Of a stretch of DNA of 64,000 bases, positions 24,162-34,187 are shown piece after piece (within the stretch, counting starts at the first letter, position 1; the number at the start of each line of letters is the position of its first letter). Made by a program: the position numbers and the translations under genes. The notes beneath the pieces were generated by a model that did not search any database, was not told where the DNA came from, and saw only the letters and a list, made by a program, of their open reading frames with translations. This stretch comes from Phreatobacter oligotrophus (GTDB lineage: Bacteria; Pseudomonadota; Alphaproteobacteria; Rhizobiales; Phreatobacteraceae). The stretch is taken from positions 186,001 through 250,000 of the forward strand of contig NZ_PZZL01000003.1 of NCBI RefSeq assembly GCF_003046185.1. Direction: 5' to 3'.

Positions 24162-24974
24162 TCACTCCAGCAGGCGCTGGTAGTTGATGCGGAAGAGCCG
24201 CTGGTCCGGCCGCACGCGCGGATCGAGATTGTGCAGCGCCACCGAGGTCTCGTAGCCCTGCGCATCATAGACGGTCCATTGGCGCAGCGTCAGGTCGGAG
24301 GCGTTGAACAGCACCATCAGGCGGTTGGTGCCGCCGAGCGCCTGGCGCTCCTCCAGCATGACGATGACATAGTCGGGATCGCGGGTGACCGAGGTCACGT
24401 TGGCGTCGCGCAGGATGTCGATGCGCTCGGAGAGCAGGAAGCGCAGCGGCGTCTGCGACAGCGGATAGATGTCCTGCGTGTTCAGGCGGCGATCTCGGAC
24501 GGCGACCGACTGGCCATCGGCGACCACCTCGACCGGGCTCGGCGCATCGTACTGGAAGCGGATCTTGCCGGGCTTGTCGAGATAGAGCTTGCCGGTGGTG
24601 CGGCGGCCGTCTGGCCCGACCTGGACGAAGTCGCCCTGCAGGTAGCGGATGCCGTTGAAATAGGCGTTCACCTGCTGGGCGATGTCGCGGGAGTCCGCGT
24701 CGACCCCGCGGGCGGCACGCGGCGCGGCGCGGCGGATCGGCGGGGAGAGAGCCGGAGGGGCCGCAGCGGCCGGCGCGGCCTGGGCCGGGGCGGTGGGCGC
24801 GCCCCGGGGCGGGGCGGCGCCGGGCGCCGGGCTCAGCTGCATCGGCGCGCCCTGCCCGAAGGCGGGCCCGGCGGCGACGAGGCCGGCGAGGCCCAGCATG
24901 AGGCTCCGACGGCTGACGGATCCGGTCTCGGCGGTCGGGGAGGCGGCTCGCGGCGTCAGGGTCATCGGGGTCAT
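24162..24974 (-). CDS. LolA-like outer-membrane lipoprotein carrier protein
   Basis: Periplasmic carrier that moves lipoproteins from the inner to the outer membrane. The 270-residue product has a late signal peptide (SRRSLMLGLAGLVAAGPAFG, about residues 20-40), a Pro/Ala-rich spacer (about 45-85) and a LolA domain from about 95: YFNGIRYLQGDFVQVGPDGRRTTGKLYLDKPGKIRFQYDAP is the family core. The proline-rich spacer is longer than in E. coli LolA, as often in Rhizobiales. ATG 24974 is used; ATG 24965 three codons later is equally possible. It lies 52 bases downstream of ftsK, a common order in this group. Confidence 0.88.
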   Translation of the reverse strand: MTPMTLTPRAASPTAETGSVSRRSLMLGLAGLVAAGPAFGQGAPMQLSPAPGAAPPRGAPTAPAQAAPAAAAPPALSPPIRRAAPRAARGVDADSRDIAQQVNAYFNGIRYLQGDFVQVGPDGRRTTGKLYLDKPGKIRFQYDAPSPVEVVADGQSVAVRDRRLNTQDIYPLSQTPLRFLLSERIDILRDANVTSVTRDPDYVIVMLEERQALGGTNRLMVLFNASDLTLRQWTVYDAQGYETSVALHNLDPRVRPDQRLFRINYQRLLE

Positions 24975-25026
24975 GGCGTGAGGGGAGATAGGGAGGCGTT
25001 GGGGCGATTTCGAGGCGGCAGGCCCG

Positions 25027-27711
25027 TCAATCCGCCGCCTCCGGTACCAGGATCTCGCGCTTGCCCGCATGGTTGGCGGGTCCGACGAGGCCCTCCCGCT
25101 CCATCCGCTCGATGAGCGAGGCAGCGCGGTTATAGCCGATCTGCAGGCGCCGCTGGATATAGGAGGTGGAGGCCTTCTTGTCGCGGAGCACGACCTGCAC
25201 CGCCTTGTCGTAGAGGTCGGCCGGCTCCTCGCCGAAGGCGCCCTTGTCGAAGACGGCGCCGTCGTCGCCATCGCCCTCCATGCCCTCATCGTCATCGGTG
25301 GTGACGGCGTCGAGATAGTCGGGCGCGCCCTGCATCTTCAGGTGGTTGACGATGCGCTCGACCTCCTCGTCCGAGACGAAGGGACCGTGGACGCGGCTGA
25401 TGCGGCCGCCGCCCGCCATGTAGAGCATGTCGCCGCGGCCGAGCAGCTGCTCGGCGCCCTGCTCGCCGAGAATGGTGCGGCTGTCGATCTTCGAGGTGAC
25501 CTGGAAGGAGATGCGGGTGGGGAAGTTCGCCTTGATCGTGCCGGTGATGACGTCGACCGAGGGGCGCTGCGTCGCCATGATCAGGTGGATGCCGGCGGCG
25601 CGCGCCATCTGCGCGAGGCGCTGGATGGCGCCCTCGATCTCCTTGCCGGCGACCATCATCAGGTCCGCCATCTCGTCGACGATGACGACGATGTAGGGGA
25701 TCGGCTCGAGGCCCATTTCCTCCTGCTCGTAGATGGCCTCGCCGGTCTCGCGGTCGAAGCCGGTCTGGACGGTGCGGGTGAGCACCTCGCCCTTGGCCTT
25801 GGCCTGCGCCATGCGGGCATTGAACCCGTCGATGTTGCGCACGCCGAGCTTCGACATCTTCTTGTAGCGCTCCTCCATCTCGCGCACCGCCCATTTGAGG
25901 GCGACGACCGCCTTCTTCGGGTCGGTGACGACGGGGGTGAGGAGGTGCGGAATGCCGTCATAGATCGACAGTTCCAGCATCTTCGGATCGACCATGATGA
26001 GCCGGCACTGGTCCGGGCGGAGCCGGTAGAGCAGCGACAGGATCATGGTGTTGATGGCGACCGACTTGCCCGAGCCGGTGGTGCCGGCCACCAGCAGGTG
26101 GGGCATCTTGGCAAGGTCCGCGATGACCGGATCGCCGCCGATCGTCTTGCCGAGCGCGATCGGCAGCTTTTCCTTGGCGGTGATGAAGTCCTGGCTCGCC
26201 AGCATCTCGCGCAGCAGCACGTTCTCGCGCTTGGCGTTGGGCAGCTCGATGCCGATGGCGTTGCGCCCCGCGACGAGGGCGACGCGGGCCGAGATGGCCG
26301 ACATGGAGCGGGCGATGTCGTCAGCGAGGCCGATGACGCGGTTGGAGCGCGTTCCCGGCGCGGGCTCCAGCTCGTAGAGCGTCACCACCGGGCCGGGGCG
26401 GACATTGATGATCTCGCCGCGCACGCCGAAATCGTCGAGCGTGGAGGCCAGCGTCGCCGCATTGTCCTGCAGCGCCTCCATCGACATGGACGGGTCGCGC
26501 TCCGAGGGCTTCGGCTCGGCGAGAAGGTCCAGCGGCGGCAGCTCGTAGGTGTCGTCCACGCCGTCCGGCGGCGGCAGGGGCAGGGCCTGCTGGATCGGCA
26601 TGGTGCGCGGACCCGGCGGCGGGGCATGGATGCGCGGGCCGGCGGTCGCGGTGCGGGGCGCGGCCTGCGAGGGCAGCGGCGCCTCGTCCTCGGGCTCATG
26701 GGCGGGCGCCATGCGCGGCGCCGGGACCTCGCGCGGCTCATCGCTTCGCGGCCGCGTCGGCGGCGCGTGGAAGGTGCGCGGCTGGCGCTCGGCGGCCGGC
26801 TCCTCGAGCACGGGCTCGCGGCGCACGCCGGAGGTCGGCCGGGCGGCGGGCAGGCCGTCGTCGTCAGGCTCCTGGAAGAAGGCCTTGGCGCGGGAGGTGA
26901 GGCCGGGCCCGGCGGGGCGGGCCTGGGCCTCGGCCGGCCGGCCAGCGGCCGCGCGCGCCGCGGCGGGGGCCTCGGCCACCATGCGGGCGACCCGCGCCCG
27001 CGCCGACAGCATGCCGTGGGTCACGGCGCCCGCGACGTTGGAGACCATGCCGCCGACGAGGCCGGGCTCGCGGTCGTCATCGGCCGGGCGCCGGGCCTTG
27101 GGCGCGACGCGGTCGAGCTCTTCCTCGAGCGTCTCCGGCTCGGGGCGGAAGATCCAGCCGATGGCCGCGGCAAAGAGGAACAGGCCGATCGTGGCGACGA
27201 CCAGCAGCGCGATGATGCGCGACAGGCCGGTGAGCCGGCCGGCAAGGGCCGAGATGACGGTCACGCCGCCATCGCCGATGACGCCGCCGATGCCGGTCGG
27301 CAGCGGCCAGCCGGCCGGCGCGGGGGCAAGCGAAGCAGCAACCGCCACCATCATCGCCGCGCCGATGCCGAGCGGCACGCGCAGGCCCTCGCGGTCGAAC
27401 GGACGGGCGCGCAGCATCAGCCAGCCCCAGACGGCGGACACCGTGAGGAGGGCGACGGCGGCAAGGCCGAAGAGCTGCATGAGGAGGTCGGCAAGGATGG
27501 CGCCGGGCTTGCCGATCCAGTTCTTCACCGGGGCATTGGTGGCGTGGCTGAGCGAGGGATCGCCCGCCGTCCAGGTCAGCATCGCGACCGCGGCGATGAC
27601 GACGCCGGCGAGGATGCCGAGGCCGGCGAGACGGCGCAGCTGCCGCCGCATGGCGCCACCCAGTCCATCGGGGACCAGCGAAGGTCCGGTGTGCCGGCGC
27701 GCCACTGCCAT
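25027..27711 (-). CDS. ftsK: DNA translocase FtsK
   Basis: Septal motor that pumps DNA to clear the closing septum and resolve chromosome dimers. The 894-residue product has four N-terminal membrane helices (about residues 28-200), a long Pro/Arg-rich linker (about 210-400) and the motor domain. Walker A GTTGSGKS lies near residue 540 and Walker [13 protein letters not shown] near 675, followed by [10 protein letters not shown]. The C-terminal winged-helix gamma domain ([26 protein letters not shown], about 845-870) reads KOPS sequences. A CtrA-like site lies 100 bases upstream. Confidence 0.96.
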   Translation of the reverse strand: MAVARRHTGPSLVPDGLGGAMRRQLRRLAGLGILAGVVIAAVAMLTWTAGDPSLSHATNAPVKNWIGKPGAILADLLMQLFGLAAVALLTVSAVWGWLMLRARPFDREGLRVPLGIGAAMMVAVAASLAPAPAGWPLPTGIGGVIGDGGVTVISALAGRLTGLSRIIALLVVATIGLFLFAAAIGWIFRPEPETLEEELDRVAPKARRPADDDREPGLVGGMVSNVAGAVTHGMLSARARVARMVAEAPAAARAAAGRPAEAQARPAGPGLTSRAKAFFQEPDDDGLPAARPTSGVRREPVLEEPAAERQPRTFHAPPTRPRSDEPREVPAPRMAPAHEPEDEAPLPSQAAPRTATAGPRIHAPPPGPRTMPIQQALPLPPPDGVDDTYELPPLDLLAEPKPSERDPSMSMEALQDNAATLASTLDDFGVRGEIINVRPGPVVTLYELEPAPGTRSNRVIGLADDIARSMSAISARVALVAGRNAIGIELPNAKRENVLLREMLASQDFITAKEKLPIALGKTIGGDPVIADLAKMPHLLVAGTTGSGKSVAINTMILSLLYRLRPDQCRLIMVDPKMLELSIYDGIPHLLTPVVTDPKKAVVALKWAVREMEERYKKMSKLGVRNIDGFNARMAQAKAKGEVLTRTVQTGFDRETGEAIYEQEEMGLEPIPYIVVIVDEMADLMMVAGKEIEGAIQRLAQMARAAGIHLIMATQRPSVDVITGTIKANFPTRISFQVTSKIDSRTILGEQGAEQLLGRGDMLYMAGGGRISRVHGPFVSDEEVERIVNHLKMQGAPDYLDAVTTDDDEGMEGDGDDGAVFDKGAFGEEPADLYDKAVQVVLRDKKASTSYIQRRLQIGYNRAASLIERMEREGLVGPANHAGKREILVPEAAD

Positions 27712-27810
27712 CGTCGTCCAATCCCATGCGAGGGAGGACCGCGGCGGCGCGGGAAGACAGCGCCGCCGGCGGACCGTCCGGTTCGGTCGCTCACCCTAGC
27801 GAGGCAACGG

Positions 27811-27825
27811 TTGACGGCCGATTAA
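27811..27825. promoter_or_regulatory. CtrA-like site upstream of ftsK
   Basis: TTGA-N7-TTAA followed by CCAT, so the second half reads TTAACCAT, the strong CtrA half site. One base differs from the full consensus. It lies 100 bases before the ftsK start codon. Confidence 0.5.
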
Positions 27826-27885
27826 CCATCGGCAGCTGGCGAGACCCGTGGCGAGGCCGGTCGTCCGCCCGGACCTCCTGTGCCC

Positions 27886-27920
27886 AAAAAGAAAAGACCC
27901 CCGGCACGGTGTGCCGGGGG
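27886..27920 (-). terminator. Rho-independent terminator of glnK-amtB
   Basis: On the minus strand a 10-bp stem (arms 27911-27920 and 27898-27907, three-base loop) is followed by TCTTTTCTTTTT. It lies 29 bases after the amtB stop and is the strongest terminator in the window. Confidence 0.9.
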
Positions 27921-27948
27921 CCAGGATGGCCTTGGGAGGAAGGCCGGA

Positions 27949-29451
27949 TCAGAGATTGTAGGCGCGCTCGCCATGCTCGGCGAGGTCGAGGCCCTCGCGC
28001 TCGCGGTCGGCGGTCACCCGGAGACCGACGACCACGTCGACGATCTTGAACAGGATGAAGGAGCCGATGCCGGAGAAGGCGAGGGTGAAGAGCACCGCCT
28101 TGGCCTGCGCCCAGAGCGCCGGGATCAGCTCGTAGGTGCCAGCCACCAGCTCGCCCGGCTTGGTCTCGTAGTCCGGGATGCCGGCGCCGCCGAGGGCGAC
28201 GTTGACCACGATACCCGTGCCGAGAGCACCGATGATGCCGCCGATGCAGTGGATGCCGAAGACGTCCAGCGTGTCGTCGTAGCCAAAGGCGTTCTTCACC
28301 GTCGAGCAGAAGATGAAGCAGACGCCACCCGACACGAGGCCGAGGATGATGGCGCCCATCGGACCGGCGAAGCCGGCGGCAGGCGTGACGGCGACGAGGC
28401 CGGCCACCGCACCCGAGGCCGCGCCAAGCAGCGACGGCTTGCCCTTGGCGGCCCATTCGACGAAGAGCCAGGCGAGCGTCGCGGCGCCGGTAGCCACGAA
28501 GGTGTTGATGGCAGCGAGCGCGGCGGTGCCGTTGGCCTCGAGGTTGGAGCCGGCATTGAAGCCGAACCAGCCCACCCAGAGGAGCGCGGCGCCGATCAGC
28601 GTCATGACCAGCGAGTGGGGAGGCATCAGCTCCTTGCCGTAGCCGATGCGCTTGCCGATGACGAGGCAGCCCACCAGGCCGGCGATGCCGGCATTGATGT
28701 GGACGACCGTGCCGCCGGCGAAGTCGAGCGCGCCCCACTGGAAGAGCAGGCCGGCATCCGCCTTGGCTTCGGCGAGCTTGGCCTCGGCGGCAGCCTTGGC
28801 GGCAGCGTCGGTGCCGGCAGCGGCAACGGCCTTGGCGGCGTCAGCGATGGCGTCGGGGCCGGCCCAGTACCAGACCATGTGGGCCATCGGGAAGTAGATG
28901 AAGGTGACCCAGAGGACGACGAAGAGCAGCAGCGCCGAGAACTTCACGCGCTCGGCGAAGGCGCCGACGATGAGGGCGGGCGTGATGCAGGCGAAGGTCA
29001 TCTGGAAGATGATGTAGGCATATTCCGGAATGACGACGCCGTTGGAGAAGGTCGCGGCCGTCTTGGTCGGGTCGACATTCATCAGGAAGGCCTTGGAGAA
29101 GCCGCCGATGAAGGCGTTGAGGCCACCGCCCGAGGTGAAGGACAGCGAGTAGCCGTAGATCACGTAGATGATCGACACGACGGCCACGATCACGAAGACC
29201 TGGGTCAGCACCGACAGCATGTTCTTGGTGCGCACGAGGCCGCCATAGAACAGGGCGAGGCCCGGAATGGTCATCAGCAGCACGAGATAGGCCGAGATGA
29301 GCACGAAGGCCGTGTCACCGGCATTCGGCTTCGGGGCGGCGGGGGCGGCCGCGGCGGGCGCCTGGGCGAGAGCGGGGTCGATGACCGCCGCAGCGAGGCC
29401 CGCGAGCGCGAGAGCGCCCAAACCCCACCTGGAAAGGCTCGATCTCATCAT
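27949..29451 (-). CDS. amtB: Ammonium transporter AmtB
   Basis: Trimeric inner-membrane channel for ammonium uptake under nitrogen limitation. The 500-residue product has a signal peptide (to about residue 30, ALAQA), then TM helices starting DTAFVLISAYLVLLMTIPGLALFYGGLV. The pore region shows FGFNAGSNLEANGTAALAA, and the twin-histidine region GTVVHINAG and FGIHCIGG are intact. An Ala/Lys-rich insert of about 35 residues (AKAVAAAGTDAAAKAAAEAK region, about 190-225) lengthens one extracytoplasmic loop. ATG 29451 follows GGAG by nine bases. It lies 44 bases after glnK in one operon ending at a strong terminator. Confidence 0.95.
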   Translation of the reverse strand: MMRSSLSRWGLGALALAGLAAAVIDPALAQAPAAAAPAAPKPNAGDTAFVLISAYLVLLMTIPGLALFYGGLVRTKNMLSVLTQVFVIVAVVSIIYVIYGYSLSFTSGGGLNAFIGGFSKAFLMNVDPTKTAATFSNGVVIPEYAYIIFQMTFACITPALIVGAFAERVKFSALLLFVVLWVTFIYFPMAHMVWYWAGPDAIADAAKAVAAAGTDAAAKAAAEAKLAEAKADAGLLFQWGALDFAGGTVVHINAGIAGLVGCLVIGKRIGYGKELMPPHSLVMTLIGAALLWVGWFGFNAGSNLEANGTAALAAINTFVATGAATLAWLFVEWAAKGKPSLLGAASGAVAGLVAVTPAAGFAGPMGAIILGLVSGGVCFIFCSTVKNAFGYDDTLDVFGIHCIGGIIGALGTGIVVNVALGGAGIPDYETKPGELVAGTYELIPALWAQAKAVLFTLAFSGIGSFILFKIVDVVVGLRVTADREREGLDLAEHGERAYNL

Positions 29452-29495
29452 GTGGAAAGTCTCCAGAGGAATGTCTGTGGTCGGGGAGGAGCGCG

Positions 29496-29984
<489 letters not shown>

Positions 29985-30122
29985 TCAGATAGTTGAATAT
30001 GGACGAGGCGCCTCAGGCAGGGCCTCGGCGAGCCACCTGATGAAAAATCGTGCAGCATTCGCGCCCCGCCTTGTTTGGGCCGCGTTTAGCCCGCCGATTT
30101 GCACAAGGAAAAGGCAGAACGG

Positions 30123-30995
30123 TCAGCGCTTCTTCTCGCGCAGGAGGCCTTCCTGCGCCACCGAGGCCACCAATACGCCCTCCCGCGTGTAGATCGAGCC
30201 GCGGGTGAACCCTCGCGAGTTCTGACCCGAGGGCGAATCGTGGGCATAGAGCAGCCAGTCATCGGCGCGGAACGGCCGGTGGAACCACATGGCATGGTCG
30301 AGGCTCGCGGCCTGCACCGACTGGTCGAAGAACGAGCGGCCATGGGGCACGTTGGCGGCGTCCAGCAGCGTCATGTCCGAGGCATAGGCGAGCACGCACT
30401 GGTGGACGACGGGATCATCCGGCAGGGGCGCGGTGGTGCGGATCCAGACGTGGAACTTGCCCTCGGCCTGCGCCTCGCCGGTATAGCGGCCAAACTCGAC
30501 CGGGCGGATCTCGATGGGCCTTTCGCGGGCGAAATAGGCCTTCATCGCGTCGGACATATGGGCATGGAAGAGCTGGCGCACGTCGGCTTCCGACTTCAGC
30601 GCCTCCGGCGGCGGCACGTCCGGCATGGAGAACTGGTGCTCGGCCCCCTCCTCCTCGACGTGGAAGGAGGCCGAAAGCGAGAAGATCGCCGCGCCGTGCT
30701 GGATGGCGCGCACGCGCCGGGTCGAGAAGGAGCGGCCGTCGCGCACCCGCTCGACATCGTAGATGATCGGGTGCTTCGGATCGCCCGGCAGCACGAAATA
30801 GCCGTGGAGCGAATGCGGCCGCCGGCCCTCTACCGTGCGGCAGGCCGCCACCAGCGCCTGGCCGATGACCTGGCCGCCGAAGACGCGCTGCCAGCCGTCC
30901 TGCGGGCTCTTGCCGCGGAACAGGTTCACCTCCAGCCGCTCGAGGTCGAGGATCGACAGGAGATTGGCGACGGCGGAGGCGGGAGGGGCGGACAT
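30123..30995 (-). CDS. tesB: Acyl-CoA thioesterase II
   Basis: Hydrolyses medium- and long-chain acyl-CoA to free acid and CoA in the cytoplasm. The 290-residue product has the double hot-dog layout: an N-terminal half with RVFGGQVIGQALVAACRTV (about 38-56) and SLHGYFVLPGDP, and a C-terminal half with DMTLLDAANVPHGRSFF, SLDHAMWFHRPFRADDWLLY and GFTRGSIYTREG. Length is that of E. coli TesB. It lies 99 bases downstream of the polyamine transporter genes on the same strand, but no functional link is evident. Confidence 0.93.
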   Translation of the reverse strand: MSAPPASAVANLLSILDLERLEVNLFRGKSPQDGWQRVFGGQVIGQALVAACRTVEGRRPHSLHGYFVLPGDPKHPIIYDVERVRDGRSFSTRRVRAIQHGAAIFSLSASFHVEEEGAEHQFSMPDVPPPEALKSEADVRQLFHAHMSDAMKAYFARERPIEIRPVEFGRYTGEAQAEGKFHVWIRTTAPLPDDPVVHQCVLAYASDMTLLDAANVPHGRSFFDQSVQAASLDHAMWFHRPFRADDWLLYAHDSPSGQNSRGFTRGSIYTREGVLVASVAQEGLLREKKR

Positions 30996-31094
30996 GGTGG
31001 TGCTCGGGCGGGATCAGGGGTCTTCCGCCACAAACCACCCGTTGCGCCAGTGGGTCAAGGCGCGCCGGGGGATGCGGCCCTTGCGCCGCCCGCC

Positions 31095-31886
31095 TCAGCC
31101 GCGCGCCGCCCCGCGCTTGGTGGCGAGCGAGGCGGCAATCACCAGCACGGTCACCGCCGCGATCATCAGCGTCGAGATGGCGTTGACCTCCGGCGTCACG
31201 CCGAGCCGCACCTGGCTGTAGACGCGCATGGGCAGGGTGGTCGCGCCCGGGCCCGTGGTGAAGCTCGCAATGACCAGGTCGTCGAGCGACAGGGTGAAGG
31301 CGAGGAGGAAGCCGGCGATGACGGCCGGCGCGATGATGGGCAGCGTTACGCGGGTGAAGACCTGCCAGGGCTTCGCGCCGAGATCGGCCGCCGCCTCCTC
31401 CAGCGAGCGGTCGAAGGTGACGAGCCGCGACTGCACCACCACCGCGACGAAGCCGCAGGTGAAGGTCGCGTGCGCCACCGTCACCGTCCAGAAGCCGCGC
31501 TCGAGGCCGAGCGAGACGAAGAGCAGCAGCAGCGACAGGCCGGTGATGACCTCGGGCATGACGATGGGCGCATAGACGAGACCGGAGAACAGCGTGCGGC
31601 CGCGGAAGCGGGCATAGCGGGTCAAGGCCAGCGCCGCGAGCGTGCCGATGACGGTCGCGAGCAGGGCGGAGAGTGTCGCCACCTTCAGCGTCATCCAGGC
31701 GGCATCCATCAGCTGCCGGTTCTGCCAGAGGCCCTGGTACCAGCGCGTCGAGAAGCCGCCCCAGACGGTGACGAGCTGGCTGGCATTGAAGGAGAAGATC
31801 ACCAGGATGACGATCGGCAGGTAGAGGAAGGCGAAACCGAGGGTCAGCGCCGTGGCGTCGAGGAAGCGGGAGCGCGAGGAGATCAT
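31095..31886 (-). CDS. Polyamine-type ABC transporter permease (PotI/PotC class)
   Basis: One of two inner-membrane permeases of a putrescine/spermidine-type importer. The 263-residue product has six predicted helices, beginning LTLGFAFLYLPIVILVIFSFN, a typical PotC/PotI N-terminus. The EAA loop that contacts the ATPase reads EEAAADLGAKPWQVFTRVTLPIIAPA (about 165-190). ATG 31886 overlaps the PotH-type stop by four bases. The open frame continuing upstream is a shadow of the preceding permease. Substrate is inferred from the PotF-type binding protein in the same cluster. Confidence 0.9.
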   Translation of the reverse strand: MISSRSRFLDATALTLGFAFLYLPIVILVIFSFNASQLVTVWGGFSTRWYQGLWQNRQLMDAAWMTLKVATLSALLATVIGTLAALALTRYARFRGRTLFSGLVYAPIVMPEVITGLSLLLLFVSLGLERGFWTVTVAHATFTCGFVAVVVQSRLVTFDRSLEEAAADLGAKPWQVFTRVTLPIIAPAVIAGFLLAFTLSLDDLVIASFTTGPGATTLPMRVYSQVRLGVTPEVNAISTLMIAAVTVLVIAASLATKRGAARG

Positions 31887-32785
31887 CGGCCCGCCTCCAG
31901 CTGGCGGCCCTGCTGGCGCTGGTAGACCATGATCGGCCCGACGAGGATGACGAGCAGCACCACCGCCACGGCGGAGGCCACCGGCCAGTCGCGGTTGGAG
32001 AAGAACTCGGTCCACAGCGTCTTGCCGATCATCAGCGTGTCGGAGCCGCCGAGGAGGTCGGGGATCACCACCTCGCCGGTGATCGGGATGAAGCAGAGGA
32101 AGCAGCCGGCGACGATGCCGGGCAGCGACAGAGGCACGGTGATGCGCCAGAAGGCGAGCCAGGGCGGGCATCCCAAGTCGGCGGCGGCTTCGAGCAGTGT
32201 GCGATCCATCCGCTCCAGCGCCGCATAGAGCGGCAGCACCATGAAGGGCAGGTAGGAATAGACGACGCCGATGAGCACGGCCGTCTCGGTATTGGCGATC
32301 TGGAGCGGCGCGCCGATGAGACCCAGGCCCAGGAGCAGCTCGTTCAAAAGGCCCTCGGGCTTGAGGATGCCGATCCAGGCGTAGACGCGAATGAGGAAGC
32401 TCGTCCAGAACGGCAGGATCACCGCCATGACGAGGATCGGCCGCCAGCGCTCCGGCGCGCGCGCCATGGCATGGGCCATGGGATAGCCGACGAGAAGCAG
32501 GATCGCCGTGCCGATCAGCGCGATGCGGATCGAGGAGAGGAAGGCGTCGATATAGAGCCGGTCGCCGGCGAGCACGGCGTAATTGTCGAGCGAGAGCTCG
32601 CGCGCCTTGGCGAGCCACCCGGCCGGGCCGTCCTCCAGCCCGAAGACCGGCGTGTAGGGCGGGATGGCGGTCGCGACCTGCGACAGCGACATCTTCGCCA
32701 CGATGGCGAAGGGCACGAGGAAGAACACCGCCAGCCACAGATAGGGCACGAGGATGATGGTCCGGCGGGTGGCGCGCTCGCTCAT
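31883..32785 (-). CDS. Polyamine-type ABC transporter permease (PotH/PotB class)
   Basis: Partner permease, 300 residues. The N-terminal helix is IILVPYLWLAVFFLVPFAIVAKMSLS, then a periplasmic loop and further helices; the EAA loop is LLEAAADLGCPPWLAFWRITVPLSLPG (about 195-222). The start is set at ATG 32785, preceded by GGAG on the minus strand; a longer frame from 32884 reads into the repeat element and gives a non-helical, low-complexity extension. It is separated from the PotG-type gene by 232 bases holding an inverted repeat, an unusual gap inside this kind of operon. Confidence 0.9.
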   Translation of the reverse strand: MSERATRRTIILVPYLWLAVFFLVPFAIVAKMSLSQVATAIPPYTPVFGLEDGPAGWLAKARELSLDNYAVLAGDRLYIDAFLSSIRIALIGTAILLLVGYPMAHAMARAPERWRPILVMAVILPFWTSFLIRVYAWIGILKPEGLLNELLLGLGLIGAPLQIANTETAVLIGVVYSYLPFMVLPLYAALERMDRTLLEAAADLGCPPWLAFWRITVPLSLPGIVAGCFLCFIPITGEVVIPDLLGGSDTLMIGKTLWTEFFSNRDWPVASAVAVVLLVILVGPIMVYQRQQGRQLEAGR

Positions 32786-32836
32786 CGGGCGCTCCCCCCC
32801 GCGGGCAGCCCAGCACCAAGACGAGCCGCCGCCCCA

Positions 32837-32955
32837 CCTCTCCCCGGCGGGGAGAGGTCGGCCGCAGGCCGGGAGAGGGGGCAAAGTCCAGAGGAGGAGA
32901 TCCTCCCCCTCACCCGCCTCGCTGCGCTCGTCGACCTCTCCCCGCCGGGGAGAGG
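32837..32955. repeat. Dispersed inverted repeat, family B, copy 1
   Basis: Two 21-bp palindromes of the form CCTCTCCCC-(G)GC/CG-GGGGAGAGG (32837-32857 and 32935-32955) face each other about 77 bases apart, between the PotG- and PotH-type genes. Similar pairs built on CCCTCTCCCC or CCCTCCCCTC lie at 40292-40440 and 42976-43130. Confidence 0.75.
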
Positions 32956-33017
32956 TGTGGGAGGCCGCAGCGCCCCGGCAAAGGGATGCGAAACGGGTCG
33001 CGAGAGGGTTCGTCCCA

Positions 33018-34178
33018 TCACCGCACCAGCAGGATCAGCGCCTCGGGCGCCACGGCAAGCCTGGCCTTGTCGCCCCAGGCGATGGCATCCTCCGCCCGGC
33101 GCACGGCATTGGCCACCGCCGCCTTCAGCCTCAGGCCGCCCATGTCGACGTGATAGGTCGACCAGTCGCCGAGATAGCCGATATCGGCGACCGTGCCGGC
33201 GAGCATCGACACGCCCTGCGGCCCCGCCTCGCCAGCCGGCAGCAGCCGGGTCTTCTCCGGACGCCAGGCCACGGCCACCGCCTGGCCGACCGAAACGGCC
33301 TCAGAGGTCTCCGCAACGACCATGTCGCCGAGCGCCGTCGACACGGTGACGCGGATCCCGTCCACGCCGGAAACCTTGCCCTCGACGCAATTGATGTCGC
33401 CGATGAAGTCCGCGACGTAGCGGGTCGCCGGCGCCTCGTAGATGGTCCGCGGCGTGTCGATCTGGGCGAGCCGGCCCTTGTCCATGACGGCGATGCGCGT
33501 CGCCATGGTCATGGCCTCGTCCTGGTCGTGGGTGACGATGATGAAGGTGAGGCCGAGCCGCTCCTGCAGCGCCATCAGCTCGAACTGGGTCTCCTCGCGC
33601 AGCTTGCGATCGAGCGCGCCAAGCGGCTCGTCGAGCAGCAGCACCTTCGGCCGCTTCACCAGCGCCCGGGCGAGCGCCACGCGCTGGCGCTGGCCTCCGG
33701 AGAGCTGGTGCGGCTTGCGCGCCGCGAGGCCGTCGAGCTTCACCATGCGCAACGCCTCGCCGACGCGGGCGACGATCTCGTCGCGCGGCCGGCCCTCCAT
33801 GGCGAGCCCAAAGGCGATGTTCTTCTCCACGCTCATATGCGGAAAGAGCGCGTAGGACTGGAACATCATGTTGACGGGCCGCAGGTGTGGCGGCACCCCC
33901 GCAAGGTCCTCGCCGGCGAGCAGCACGCGGCCCTCGCTGGGGCTCTCGAAGCCCGCCAGCATGCGCATCAGCGTGGACTTGCCGCACCCCGAGGGCCCGA
34001 GCAGAGCGAAGAACTCGCGCTCATAGACGGCGAGCGACAGGTCGGCGACCGCGGTCTCGGCGCCGAAGCGCTTGGTCACCCGGTCATAGACGACGAGCGG
34101 CGTCGCGCCCGGATCGTCCCACGGGGCGAAGGCCGCGCGCGGGCCGGCTTTCGCCGCGCCGTGTTCGGGAGGCTCCAC
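33018..34178 (-). CDS. Polyamine-type ABC transporter ATPase (PotG/PotA class)
   Basis: Energises import. The 386-residue product has Walker A GPSGCGKST near residue 60, Q-loop MMFQSYALFPHM, signature LSGGQRQR, Walker B VLLLDEPLGALD and the H-loop VTHDQDEAMTMATRIAVM. The C-terminal TOBE domain (about 290-386) is present, as in PotG and PotA. The start is GTG 34178 with GAGG upstream, nine bases after the PotF-type stop codon. Order PotF-PotG-PotH-PotI is the E. coli putrescine arrangement. Confidence 0.92.
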   Translation of the reverse strand: MEPPEHGAAKAGPRAAFAPWDDPGATPLVVYDRVTKRFGAETAVADLSLAVYEREFFALLGPSGCGKSTLMRMLAGFESPSEGRVLLAGEDLAGVPPHLRPVNMMFQSYALFPHMSVEKNIAFGLAMEGRPRDEIVARVGEALRMVKLDGLAARKPHQLSGGQRQRVALARALVKRPKVLLLDEPLGALDRKLREETQFELMALQERLGLTFIIVTHDQDEAMTMATRIAVMDKGRLAQIDTPRTIYEAPATRYVADFIGDINCVEGKVSGVDGIRVTVSTALGDMVVAETSEAVSVGQAVAVAWRPEKTRLLPAGEAGPQGVSMLAGTVADIGYLGDWSTYHVDMGGLRLKAAVANAVRRAEDAIAWGDKARLAVAPEALILLVR

Positions 34179-34187
34179 GATCCGGCC

